64,000 nt of DNA from Synechococcus sp. CBW1004 (GTDB taxonomy: Bacteria; Cyanobacteriota; Cyanobacteriia; PCC-6307; Cyanobiaceae), in the NCBI RefSeq assembly GCF_015840715.1, contig NZ_CP060397.1, positions 558,001 through 622,000 of the forward strand. The letters run 5' to 3'. The notes below the pieces were generated by a model. It was not told the origin of the DNA, searched no databases, and worked only from the letters and a program-made list of their open reading frames with translations. Positions 1 to 8,007 of the stretch are shown here, piece by piece (position 1 is the first letter of the stretch; every line of letters starts with the position of its first letter). The translations under genes and the position numbers were made by a program.

Positions 1-1428
1 GGCCAGCAGATCCCGGCGTGCCTGTTCCAGTCCCTGGCTGAAGCGCTCACAGGATTCAGGGGTGAAATTCTGCGACAGCGGCATCGCCATCACCTCGGCG
101 GGGGTGAATCCACGTATCCGCTCCACGGAGGGGCTGGCATAGCTGAATCGGCCATCCAGGCTGATCGACCAGACGACATCAAGAATGTGATCCGCTAGGC
201 GCCGGTGCCGTTCTTCACTCTGCGTGAGACTGGTCATGGCGTTGACCAGGTCATCGATCAGCCGGAAGTGACCCACGAAACCATCAAGACGGCCGTTGGT
301 GGTGATGAAGGGCGTGCAATGGGTTTCGATCCAGTGAACCGTGCCATCCTTGGCGTAGATCTGATCGCGCGCGAGGATCGGCGATCCATTTTCGATCAGG
401 TGCTTCAGATTGGCCTGGTACTCCGCACTCTCGCCCTGATGCACAAGAAACAGGGTGCAGGGCTGTCCGATCCACTCCTGGGGATCCCAGCCCAGGGCGG
501 TGGTCAATGAAGGGGATACCCAGCGCACGCTGCCATCGGTATTGATCAGAAAGACCACATCACCGGAGTTTTCGGCGAGCAGCCGAAACTGCTCTTCGGA
601 GGCTTCCAGCTGGGACGTTGCCTGCTTCAGGGCGGTGATGTCGGTCGAACATCCGATCAGGAACTCGCTTTCCCCCGAGGAGGGATAGAGCAGCTTGCGA
701 CTGAGAAAGACCCGCTCGCCACCATCGGGGAAGGGGAGCCGCTCCTCTTCGCACAGGGGACCACCATGCTCAAACACCCTGCGATCGAACGCGACGATCG
801 CATCGGCCCACGGCTCCGGCAGGATGTCGTGATCGCACTTACCGATGATGTTGGGGCCGGGGGGGTAGTCGGCCTGATTCAGATGGGCACCATGGTTGAG
901 ATAAATGTAGCGACCACGCCTGTCTTTCATGTAGACATGGGCATCGATATTCGACAGCACGGTCTGCAGCAACGACGGCCTGGCCGCGCTGCCATTCGAT
1001 GCCACACCACTGTGGGGGCGGAGGATCTGGGCCAGCAGCTGTCGCTCGCCCGAGGGCGATCGGCCGGAGCACAGCAGCTGCAGCAGGACGACAGGATGCT
1101 GCTCCGCTGAGAGCCGTCCCTCGAACTGAACCAGCGGCTGAAGCTGGGTGATGACTTCGGCGAACAGATGCAGGCAGCGTTCCTGATCATGGGCATGAAA
1201 GAGATCCCAGATGCGCAGCTGCTGCAGATCGGTTTCCTTGCGTCCGACCTGGTGGCAGAAGCTGGGATTGCCACTCCGGATCGAACCATCGGACTCAAGA
1301 ATGGCCAGGCCGATCTCTGCCTGCTGGATCGTGGCCTCCCAGCTGGCGCCGCCGGAGTCGCCCTCGTTCGAGGAGGTGAACGGGGAGCCTGCCCGTTGGC
1401 GCAGGGTGGAATCTTCGACCTGCTTCAC
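1..1428 (-). CDS. Multi-PAS signalling protein, C-terminus beyond window
   Basis: The frame is open from a GTG at 1428 down to base 1, so the C-terminal output domain is not visible. A TGA lies shortly upstream in frame, which makes GTG 1428 the only good start; the preceding bases read ggactcggg. Four PAS-like units can be read: about residues 30-130, 155-270 (NIDAHVYMKDRRGRYIYLN), 278-400 (SEEQFRLLAENSGDVVF, a classic PAS entry) and 405 to the edge (SEERHRRLADHILDVVWS). No membrane segment is visible, so a soluble sensor is likely. The output could be a GGDEF, EAL or histidine kinase domain; this cannot be decided here. Confidence 0.85.
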   Translation of the reverse strand, partial: MKQVEDSTLRQRAGSPFTSSNEGDSGGASWEATIQQAEIGLAILESDGSIRSGNPSFCHQVGRKETDLQQLRIWDLFHAHDQERCLHLFAEVITQLQPLVQFEGRLSAEQHPVVLLQLLCSGRSPSGERQLLAQILRPHSGVASNGSAARPSLLQTVLSNIDAHVYMKDRRGRYIYLNHGAHLNQADYPPGPNIIGKCDHDILPEPWADAIVAFDRRVFEHGGPLCEEERLPFPDGGERVFLSRKLLYPSSGESEFLIGCSTDITALKQATSQLEASEEQFRLLAENSGDVVFLINTDGSVRWVSPSLTTALGWDPQEWIGQPCTLFLVHQGESAEYQANLKHLIENGSPILARDQIYAKDGTVHWIETHCTPFITTNGRLDGFVGHFRLIDDLVNAMTSLTQSEERHRRLADHILDVVWSISLDGRFSYASPSVERIRGFTPAEVMAMPLSQNFTPESCERFSQGLEQARRDLLA

Positions 1429-1649
1429 TGAAATCCCGAGTCCTGCGTTCTGGGGCTGGTGCGCATCAGCTCAACCGGTTCAGACATTGCGGTGGCGTGT
1501 GCGACAGCAAACAGTGGATGGCGACGTGCCATTTCCATTCGGTGGAGATTAAACGGGTTTTCGCTTGCGTGGGTGCCGGACCTTCCCGCCCGCGCCGCTT
1601 GCCGGCAAGCACTGCCGGAACGGCGTCCGCCGACCGCCACAATCAAGCC

Positions 1650-2345
1650 ATGGAACTGCACGCCGATCTCGGTCAGCGGGCCGTGCTGGACACGCTGGCA
1701 CTCCCCTGGATCCCGTCCCCGATGCCGGGGGTCGAGCGCCGGATGCTCGACCGGCGCGGGGCCGAGGTGGCCCGGGCGACCTCGATCGTGCGTTACGCCC
1801 CTGGCAGCCGCTTCGAGCGCCACAGCCATGGGGGCGGCGAGGAGATCCTCGTCCTGGAGGGAACCTTCCGTGACGAATCCGGCGACTATCCGGCCGGAAC
1901 ATACCTGCGCAATCCCGCAGGATCCGGTCACGCCCCCTCCAGCGCAACGGGTTGCACGCTGCTGGTGAAGCTCTGGCAGATGCATCCCGCCGACCAGCAG
2001 CGGGTGGTCATCGATACGGGCGAGGCCGTCTGGCGGCCGGGCCTCGTGCCGGGCCTGGAGGTGCTGCCCCTGCATGGCTTCGGCTCGGAGCACGTCGCCC
2101 TGGTGCACTGGGCTCCCGGCACCCGCTTCCCACCCCACAGCCATCCCGGTGGCGAGGAGCTCTTTGTGCTGAAGGGCGTGTTCGAGGACGAGCACGGTCG
2201 CTACCCCGCCGGCCACTGGCTGCGCAATCCCCCGGGGAGCGTGCACCGGCCCTGGAGCGAGGTCGGCTGCACCATCTGGGTGAAGACCGGCCATCTGCCC
2301 GCCAGCATGGCGCCCGATGGCGATCCGGCTCCGCTGGTCCCCTGA
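1650..2345 (+). CDS. Double-cupin ChrR-like protein
   Basis: A 231-residue protein made of two similar cupin halves. Each half carries a metal-site motif: HSHGGGEE near residue 56 and HSHPGGEE near residue 170. Each continues into a VLEGTFRDE/VLKGVFEDE strand and a P-x-G-S-x-H element. This matches the ChrR-type cupin family (the zinc cupin fused to anti-sigma factors in Rhodobacter), but the N-terminal anti-sigma zinc domain is absent. It may therefore be a stand-alone metal-binding sensor or dioxygenase-like enzyme; the substrate is unknown. The ATG at 1650 is chosen because homology begins right after it, although the frame is open further upstream. Confidence 0.8.
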   Translation: MELHADLGQRAVLDTLALPWIPSPMPGVERRMLDRRGAEVARATSIVRYAPGSRFERHSHGGGEEILVLEGTFRDESGDYPAGTYLRNPAGSGHAPSSATGCTLLVKLWQMHPADQQRVVIDTGEAVWRPGLVPGLEVLPLHGFGSEHVALVHWAPGTRFPPHSHPGGEELFVLKGVFEDEHGRYPAGHWLRNPPGSVHRPWSEVGCTIWVKTGHLPASMAPDGDPAPLVP

Positions 2346-2452
2346 GCCTCGGTGGATGCGTCAGGAAGCCCCGCGACGGCTCCCGCATCGGGTGAGCGGA
2401 GCAAGCCGTGCCTGCCGCTGACCGGGCAAGCTGGGGCCAGATCGGATTCTCC

Positions 2453-2869
2453 ATGCCCCAGACCTCCCGCCAGAAGAGTGACGCCGCCGGCCTGGCCGCC
2501 TCGCGCCGTGGCTCCAGCGACGGATCTGCAGCAGGACGCCAGCCTCGCCGGGTTGCTGAGGATGGCGAAGTCCGTGGCTTTGCCGCCAGCGGTGGGGCTC
2601 GTGGTCCGCGGCGGAAACAGTCCCGTCGGCGCAGCCCCTCGCTCAGCAAGGCCGACTGGGGGCCGCTGGGCAAGCACCCCGATCTCGACGCGATCGTGGC
2701 CCGCCAGCGCCTGCAGTTGCCGCTCTCGGGCCGGCTCAGCGCTGCGGCGGTGAATCAGGCCTGGAAGCGCTGTGCCGCCGAGCACCACCCCGATCGCGGC
2801 GGAGCCCACGACACGATGCAGCTGGTCAACGGCGCCCGTGATCGTCTGCTGGGCCGCGGTGAGGCCTGA
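2453..2869 (+). CDS. J-domain (DnaJ-like) protein
   Basis: A 138-residue protein with a basic, low-complexity first half rich in Arg/Ser/Gly. Its C-terminus resembles the end of a J domain: an amphipathic helix, then AEHHPDRGGAHDTMQLVNGA, which holds the HPD signature that stimulates DnaK ATPase. No G/F or zinc-finger region follows, so it is a minimal, type III-like J protein. The ATG at 2453 is preferred to an ATG at 2408. It lies 108 bases after the cupin gene on the same strand. The Hsp70 partner and client are unknown. Confidence 0.75.
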   Translation: MPQTSRQKSDAAGLAASRRGSSDGSAAGRQPRRVAEDGEVRGFAASGGARGPRRKQSRRRSPSLSKADWGPLGKHPDLDAIVARQRLQLPLSGRLSAAAVNQAWKRCAAEHHPDRGGAHDTMQLVNGARDRLLGRGEA

Positions 2870-3012
2870 TCCGGCCACCCTGACTCGACCACCACGTCGA
2901 ACAGCACGCCGTCTCGATGCCGCAGCCTCCATGCCGCCGAGGGTCTGGTCATGCCCCAGGCGTGGCGGATGGCTGCCTGAAGATTGCTGCCTGCAGAGGG
3001 GGCTGCCGGGCG

Positions 3013-3969
3013 TCAGTCCCGCCGTGCGTCCTCAAGCTGCAGGGTGGTCTTGCGGATGCCGAGCTCCTGCAGGCGCCCACGGGCCTCGGCCAGCAGCTGA
3101 TCCCGGCTGAGGCCCTCGGCCGCCAGCCGATGCGGATCGATCCGCACATGGGCGGTGAGGGCTGTACGCGACGTGCTCAATCCCCAGACATGCAGTTCCT
3201 CCACCTGCTGCACTCCCGGCAGGGCCGCCAGGGCGGCTTCGACCCGGCCCAGATCGACATGGCGGGGGGCGGCATCGAGGCTGAGGGCGACGGCCTCGCG
3301 CAGGAGGCCCAGGGCGCTCCAGATCACGGCGCCACCGACGCCGATCGCCACCAGCGCATCCAGCCTCACCCAGCCGGTGGCTGCCACCGTCAGGGCACTG
3401 AACAGCACCGCCACCGAGACCGCGGCATCGGTGAGCAGGTGCAGCACCGCCGCCCGCTGATTGAGGTCATGGTGATGGTCGTGGCCGAACAGCCGTGCCG
3501 AGAGCAGGTTGATCGCAATGCCCGCCGCCGCCGCCCACACCACTGGTCCGGCGTCCAGGGTGCCCGGCTCGATCAGCCGCTGGATCGCCTCGACGATCAC
3601 CACCGCGCCGGCCCCGAGGATCAGCAGGCCATTGGTCAGGGCGGCCAGATGGGTGCTGCGGCCGTAGCCATAGGTGAAGCGGCCCCGCCCGGGCCGGCGA
3701 CTGAGCCGATCCGCCGCCCAGGCCAGCACCAGCCCGACCACATCGCCGAGATTGTGCAGGGCGTCCCCGATCAGGGCGAGCGAACCGCTGCTGAAGCCCA
3801 CCACCAGCTGCAGGGCCGTCAGCCCGGTGTTCAGCGCGATGCTCCAGCGGAAGGCCTGACCGCTGCGCCCGTCGCCGGGGTGTTCGTGTCCAAGGCCGTG
3901 GTGGGCATGGCCGATGGACTCATGGCTGTGGCCACCGGCATGGTCCTGGCCGGGATGGGGGTGCTCCAT
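3013..3969 (-). CDS. Cation diffusion facilitator (CDF/CzcD-like) metal exporter
   Basis: A 318-residue inner-membrane proton/metal antiporter of the CDF family. The N-terminus is His-rich (MEHPHPGQDHAGGHSHES and more). Six hydrophobic segments follow, with the family motifs SLALIGDALHNLGD (metal-site His/Asp) and LHLLTDAAVSV (second His/Asp pair), and a cytoplasmic loop FGHDHHHD. A C-terminal CDF dimerisation domain starts near residue 220 (HVDLGRVEAALAALPGV). The likely substrate is Zn2+, possibly Co2+ or Cd2+. The ATG at 3969 is 4 bases after the stop of the upstream RHH gene, so the two are probably translationally coupled; an earlier in-frame start at 3984 would overlap that gene. Confidence 0.92.
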   Translation of the reverse strand: MEHPHPGQDHAGGHSHESIGHAHHGLGHEHPGDGRSGQAFRWSIALNTGLTALQLVVGFSSGSLALIGDALHNLGDVVGLVLAWAADRLSRRPGRGRFTYGYGRSTHLAALTNGLLILGAGAVVIVEAIQRLIEPGTLDAGPVVWAAAAGIAINLLSARLFGHDHHHDLNQRAAVLHLLTDAAVSVAVLFSALTVAATGWVRLDALVAIGVGGAVIWSALGLLREAVALSLDAAPRHVDLGRVEAALAALPGVQQVEELHVWGLSTSRTALTAHVRIDPHRLAAEGLSRDQLLAEARGRLQELGIRKTTLQLEDARRD

Positions 3970-3973
3970 CCGC

Positions 3974-4165
3974 TCAGGCCTCACCGTGGGCGGCCAGATA
4001 GGCGGCGATCATGTCCTCCATGCCCTTCTGGGTGCGCCCATGGGGGCGCAGGCCCTTGGCGGCCCAGAGCTGGTCGAGCCGCATGCGCAGCTCCGGGGTG
4101 ATCCAGCACGAGAGCAGCAGCTTGCCGTCGCGACTGGAGCTGCAGCGCCTGGGGGTCATGGGCAT
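3974..4165 (-). CDS. Ribbon-helix-helix DNA-binding protein upstream of CDF exporter
   Basis: A 63-residue basic protein. The segment GKLLLSCWITPELRMRLDQL followed by a helix ending KGMEDMIAAYLAAHGEA fits the beta-alpha-alpha fold of CopG/MetJ-Arc (RHH) regulators. Start 4165 follows gcgaggcggag; an alternative ATG is at 4159. Its stop lies 4 bases before the CDF exporter start, so it probably co-regulates that exporter. It lacks the C-terminal metal-binding domain of NikR, although Cys and His residues occur. An antitoxin role is less likely because no toxin gene adjoins it. Confidence 0.65.
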   Translation of the reverse strand: MPMTPRRCSSSRDGKLLLSCWITPELRMRLDQLWAAKGLRPHGRTQKGMEDMIAAYLAAHGEA

Positions 4166-4180
4166 CTCCGCCTCGCTGAG

Positions 4181-4192
4181 TACATGTATACA
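4181..4192. promoter_or_regulatory. Possible operator: overlapping palindromes upstream of RHH gene
   Basis: The sequence tacatgtataca lies 16-27 bases upstream of the RHH start. It contains the palindromes tacatgta and gtatac, and is strikingly A/T-rich in a GC-rich background. It is a plausible core promoter or operator for the RHH-CDF pair. No experimental consensus is known to me. Confidence 0.35.
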
Positions 4193-4241
4193 AGTGGGTG
4201 GGCGCCCCTGCGGGCCGCGCACCGTCGCGCTGCGCCCGCGA

Positions 4242-5309
4242 TCACTCGGTGGCCAGGAGCTCCGGAGCCCTGAGCGCGCTGTCGAGGCCGTCCGGGACGG
4301 CTGGTGGATCCTGCGGCACCAGCTCCGGGGGGTTGGGCTCGGTCTCAGGGCCGATCACATCCACGGACACGCGCTGCACGACCAGCCGGTAGCGGATGGG
4401 TTGATGGTCATTGATGTAGGCCTGAACCTCCGCCACCTGCTTGGCTGTCGGCAGGCGTGGATTGGTCACCCGCACGGAGGCCCGGATCAGCGGCGGGTTC
4501 TGGGTCCAGTCAATGCGGACCGTCACCAGCTCCGAATCCTTGCCGAGCGTGAGCGTGCGGTTCTTCAACGACGCCGTGATCGCCTTCTCGATCTCCACCA
4601 GGGCGGCCGTGCGCCGTGCCTGAGCCATCAGCGAGACAAAGCTTCCCGACAGCGGGATCAGCAGCAGAGCGGTGAGCAGGAGGCTGACCAGTCCGAGGCG
4701 ACTGCGCCAGAGATTCACCCGGAATTCCGGCTGGCTGATCGCCAGGGTGATCAGTCCGCCGCTCAGGATGCCGAGCAGGTTGGCGGCAAACAGCAGGGCG
4801 GCCCCCAGCGCATCGCTCCACTGCGCCTCGGAGAGCAGCAGCCCGAAGGCGCAGACCGGCGGCACCAGGGCCACGGAGATCGCTGTTCCCGCCAGCGAGG
4901 AGACGGCCTTGGCGCTCACGGCGGCATAGGCCGCGATCGCACCGGCCACGAGGGCCACGCCGAGATCCAGGAGGTTGGGCTGGGTGCGGGCGGCCACCTC
5001 TGCGCCGAGGATCGGCAGCCCCACCAGCGATCCGAGCAGCACCGACAGCGCCACCGTGATCGCCAGCCCGATCAGCAGCGTCAGCAGGGCCCGGGCCACC
5101 AGACCCAGACGGCCCTGCAGGATCCCGAAGGCGGCGGAGCGCAGCGGCAGCATCCACGGTGCGATCAGCATCGCCCCGATCACCACGGCGCTGCTGTCGG
5201 CCAGCAGGCCCAGGGTGGCGATCGTCCCGGCGGCGAGGGTCAGGACGAGGAATTCCTGATCGCTGCGGGCATCGTCCTCGAACTGTTCGGCGAGGTCCTG
5301 CTCGGTCAT
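4242..5309 (-). CDS. DUF389 family membrane protein
   Basis: A 355-residue integral membrane protein. After a short acidic N-terminus come the family signature SSAVVIGAMLIAPWMLPL and about six hydrophobic segments up to residue 225. A soluble C-terminal domain of about 120 residues follows, predicted alpha/beta, with a Pro-rich tail. This is the DUF389 (TIGR00341) family, whose function is not established. The ATG at 5309 is preferred to an upstream GTG at 5336. It is transcribed toward the RHH-CDF pair with a 76-base gap, so read-through is possible. Confidence 0.85.
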   Translation of the reverse strand: MTEQDLAEQFEDDARSDQEFLVLTLAAGTIATLGLLADSSAVVIGAMLIAPWMLPLRSAAFGILQGRLGLVARALLTLLIGLAITVALSVLLGSLVGLPILGAEVAARTQPNLLDLGVALVAGAIAAYAAVSAKAVSSLAGTAISVALVPPVCAFGLLLSEAQWSDALGAALLFAANLLGILSGGLITLAISQPEFRVNLWRSRLGLVSLLLTALLLIPLSGSFVSLMAQARRTAALVEIEKAITASLKNRTLTLGKDSELVTVRIDWTQNPPLIRASVRVTNPRLPTAKQVAEVQAYINDHQPIRYRLVVQRVSVDVIGPETEPNPPELVPQDPPAVPDGLDSALRAPELLATE

Positions 5310-5370
5310 CTCCGCCCGGTCATGCCCTCCCAGCACACCACGAGCCGGGCCTGGGGGACCAGCCGCCAGG

Positions 5371-5430
5371 CCACTGGATGACGGGCCACTGGATGACGGG
5401 GCACTGGATGACGGGGCACTGGACGGCGGG
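5371..5430. repeat. Four tandem copies of a 15-bp unit
   Basis: Four head-to-tail units of ccactggatgacggg (units 3 and 4 start with g, and unit 4 has two extra changes) occupy exactly 60 bases. They lie between the divergent DUF389 and SulP genes. No coding role is supported; they could arise by slippage or be binding sites. Confidence 0.9.
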
Positions 5431-5617
5431 CTCGCCCGGATGCAAGAGGCTCCATTCGGAACATGGCTGGCCCGCTGCCGTGCCGCCCGAAGGGTTCCGG
5501 ATGGCGCTGATAGGTTGTGCCCATGGTGAACAGTCCCCCGTAGCAGGGCCGTTGTGCTGCTGGAGCCCCGGGAGGGCCCTCGACGACCGCTGTGACTGAA
5601 CGCTGAGACTGAACCTC

Positions 5618-7165
5618 GTGACCTTCTCCCTCAAGGAGTGGTGGGACCGGCCCCACCGCGACATCCTCTCGGGCCTGGTGGTGGCCTTCGCCATGATCCC
5701 GGAGGCGATCGCCTTCTCCGGCATCGCCGGCGTCGATCCCCGGGTGGGGCTGTTCGGAGCCTTCCTGCTGTCGGTGACGCTGGCGGTCGTGGGCGGGCGC
5801 ACCGCGATGATCACCTCGGCCACCGGCTCCACCGCCCTGCTGATGACGGGTCTGGTGCAGCAGGGCGACGCCCTCGGCGAGGGCATGGGACTCCAGTTCC
5901 TGCTGGCGGCCGGCATCCTCACGGGCCTGCTGCAGATCGCCTGGGGCTATCTGCGCCTGGCCCATCAGATGCGCTTCGTGCCGCAGCCGGTGATGGCGGG
6001 CTTCGTGAACGCGCTGGCGATCCTCATCGCCCTGGCCCAGCTGCCGCAGCTGGGGCTGGACTGGTTCCAGCCCGAACCGGTGCCGGTCACGGCATCTCAG
6101 CTGCCTGCCGTCTGGGGCCTGATGCTGCTCACCCTGTTGATCATCTACCTGCTGCCGCGGCTCACAACCGTCGTGCCCTCGGCCCTGGTGGCGATTCTGA
6201 TCAGCACCGGTCTCTCGATCGGGCTGGGGCTCGACATCCCCACGGTGGCCAGCCTCGGCACCCTGCCCGACGGCCTGCCGCAGTTCGGCCTGCCCCAGGT
6301 GCCGTGGACCCCGGCCACCCTCGGACTGATCCTCCCCACTGCCCTGGCGATCTCGCTGGTGGGTCTGATGGAGACCTTCCTCACCCAGGACATCCTCGAT
6401 GACCTGACCGACAGCTCCAGTCCCAAGAACCAGGAAGCGCGCGGTCAGGGCCTCGGCAACATCGTCAGCGCCCTCTTCGGGGGCATGGCCGGCTGCGCCC
6501 TGGTGGGGCAGTCGGTGATGAACGTGGGCTACGGCGGTCGCACCCGCCTCTCGACGCTCACCTCCGGCGTGGCCCTGCTGGCGATGATCCTGCTCGCCAG
6601 CCGCTGGGTGAATCAGATCCCGATGGCCACCCTGGTGGGGGTGATGGTGATGATCGCGATCAACACCGCCAACTGGGACTCGATCCGCGCCATCCGCCGC
6701 ATCCCCAGAAGTGACACGGCGGTGATGCTGCTCACGGTGGTCGTGACGGTGCTCACCCACAACCTGGCCGTGGGGCTCCTCTCCGGCGTGGCCCTCGCTG
6801 GCATCCTCTTCAGCCGAAAGGTGGCCAAGGTGATCGCCGTGCGCAGCGAACGGCTCGCCCCCGACCACCGCCTCTACCGGGTGCGGGGTCAGCTGTTCTT
6901 CGTGAGCAGCATCTATTTCCGCCAGGGATTCGCGCTGCATGAGCAGCCCCATCCCGCGCGCGTCACCATCGACATGGGTGAGGCGCACATCTGGGATCAG
7001 AGCGGTGTGACCGCCCTCGATCAGGTGATCCGCCGTCTCAAGCTCGGTGGCAGCGTCGTCGAGGTGGTGAACCTCAATCCCGAGAGCACCGACCTGTTCG
7101 CCCGCATCGGAGTCGCCGAGGAAGCCGGTGGGAGAGTCGGAACGGCGCTGAACGCGGCACATTGA
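5618..7165 (+). CDS. SulP-family anion transporter with STAS domain
   Basis: A 515-residue inner-membrane transporter. The N-terminus DILSGLVVAFAMIPEAIAFS is the SulP (SLC26-type) entry motif. About 10-12 hydrophobic segments follow, with MAGCALVGQSVMNVGYGGRTR in the middle. A cytoplasmic STAS-like domain begins near residue 430 and includes VTIDMGEAHIWDQSGVTALD. The family carries sulfate, bicarbonate or other anions. The sequence resembles generic bacterial SulP permeases more than BicA, so the substrate is left open. The start is GTG 5618. Confidence 0.9.
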   Translation: MTFSLKEWWDRPHRDILSGLVVAFAMIPEAIAFSGIAGVDPRVGLFGAFLLSVTLAVVGGRTAMITSATGSTALLMTGLVQQGDALGEGMGLQFLLAAGILTGLLQIAWGYLRLAHQMRFVPQPVMAGFVNALAILIALAQLPQLGLDWFQPEPVPVTASQLPAVWGLMLLTLLIIYLLPRLTTVVPSALVAILISTGLSIGLGLDIPTVASLGTLPDGLPQFGLPQVPWTPATLGLILPTALAISLVGLMETFLTQDILDDLTDSSSPKNQEARGQGLGNIVSALFGGMAGCALVGQSVMNVGYGGRTRLSTLTSGVALLAMILLASRWVNQIPMATLVGVMVMIAINTANWDSIRAIRRIPRSDTAVMLLTVVVTVLTHNLAVGLLSGVALAGILFSRKVAKVIAVRSERLAPDHRLYRVRGQLFFVSSIYFRQGFALHEQPHPARVTIDMGEAHIWDQSGVTALDQVIRRLKLGGSVVEVVNLNPESTDLFARIGVAEEAGGRVGTALNAAH

Positions 7166-7196
7166 AGCCCTGGCCCCCCTCCACCTCTGGATCCCG

Positions 7197-7643
7197 ATGA
7201 CCTCCTCACTGCGCCATGGCCTGCGGCTGATCAGCCTCTGGATGGTGTGGCTGCTGGCCATGCTCTTCCACGTCGATCTGGGCCTGATGCCGCTGTTCCA
7301 CGGTCAGTCACCGGAGATCCACAGCCATGTGCACAGCGGGGCGCTCCCCTGGCTGTTCGGGGCGATGCTCGCCTATTTCCTGTTGCCCCTGATCGCGATT
7401 CTTCTCATCGCTTATGCCTGCACGTCCGAAGCGCCCGCGCAGCGCTGGCGCGGCTGGCGGCGGCTGCATTTCTGGTTCAGCATCGTCTACACGATCACCA
7501 ACATTCCCCACCTGCTCGCCGACATCCTGGTGCCCGACTCCAGGGTGGATCAGGTCGTGCTGATGGTGGCGCTGGTGGTGTTCGGGCTGCTCATCAACCT
7601 CGAGGGATGGCGCTGGTGGCGCCAGAGTTCCAGCATTGCCTGA
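7197..7643 (+). CDS. Hypothetical four-helix membrane protein
   Basis: A 148-residue protein with four hydrophobic segments (about residues 9-30, 48-72, 88-108, 116-138). His residues occur between the first two (FHGQSPEIHSHVHSG) and in the third (TNIPHLLAD). I do not recognise the family. It starts 31 bases after the SulP stop on the same strand, so it is probably co-transcribed with that transporter. The His-rich loop facing one side of the membrane could bind metal or heme, but that is inference. Confidence 0.7.
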   Translation: MTSSLRHGLRLISLWMVWLLAMLFHVDLGLMPLFHGQSPEIHSHVHSGALPWLFGAMLAYFLLPLIAILLIAYACTSEAPAQRWRGWRRLHFWFSIVYTITNIPHLLADILVPDSRVDQVVLMVALVVFGLLINLEGWRWWRQSSSIA

Positions 7644-7650
7644 GGGCCGC

Positions 7651-7674
7651 GACAGAGCGACACGCGGCTCTGTC
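7651..7674 (+). terminator. Hairpin after the SulP-membrane protein pair
   Basis: A perfect 8-bp inverted repeat gacagagc/gctctgtc with an 8-base loop, starting 8 bases after the stop at 7643. There is no T-run behind it, so it is at best a terminator without a U-tract or an mRNA 3' end stabiliser. Confidence 0.4.
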
Positions 7675-7685
7675 ACAAATGTCAC
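7671..7685 (+). promoter_or_regulatory. TGTCAC-N4-GTCAC motif upstream of feoB
   Basis: A direct repeat of GTCAC with 9-base periodicity (tgtcacaaatgtcac), overlapping the end of the upstream hairpin. The same pattern (tgtcacatcggtcac) occurs at 10173-10187 before feoA. A role as a shared regulator site is inferred only from this co-occurrence. Confidence 0.3.
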
Positions 7686-8007
7686 GCCCCCAGCCACCTG
7701 GGGCGGTTGCATCAAGGATCCCTGTCTTCCTAGAGAGGCATTGGCACCACAATCCCGTGTCGATGCAAAGACGGACCCGAACGATCCATCACGCACTTGT
7801 GTCTGCTGTCGCGATGGAATGTCGGGTGAGGGAACAGGAGCCCAGGCCCGCCCATCGCCTTCAGCACAGGCCTCTCACCTGGCGGCCTTTCGTTCCGGTG
7901 ATGCTCACCACGCTGCATGGCTTGGGCCGCACCGTCACCGCCTTCCTCCACCTCCACCGGCTGACTGGTTCAGCCAAGGCTCCTGGAGCGGCCGGCGGAG
8001 CCCTTTC

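Larger units (their letters stand above)
7644..8007 (+). other. Non-coding leader/promoter region upstream of feoB
   Basis: These 364 bases hold no convincing gene, although the feoB frame happens to be open through them. They contain the hairpin at 7651-7674 and the direct repeat tgtcacaaatgtcac at 7671-7685. A matching TGTCAC-N4-GTCAC motif occurs upstream of feoA. No Fur-box-like element was recognised here. Confidence 0.5.

Noticed and set aside
1425-2294. Minus-strand frame opposite the double cupin
   Set aside because: The cupin metal motifs on the plus strand are duplicated and in order; the antisense translation has none.
5618-7165. Naming the SulP gene bicA
   Set aside because: The N-terminal sequence resembles general SulP permeases rather than known BicA, so bicarbonate transport is not claimed.
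5306-7261. Long minus-strand frame opposite SulP
   Set aside because: Contains only His/Glu/Arg-rich shadow sequence; plus strand encodes a clear transporter.
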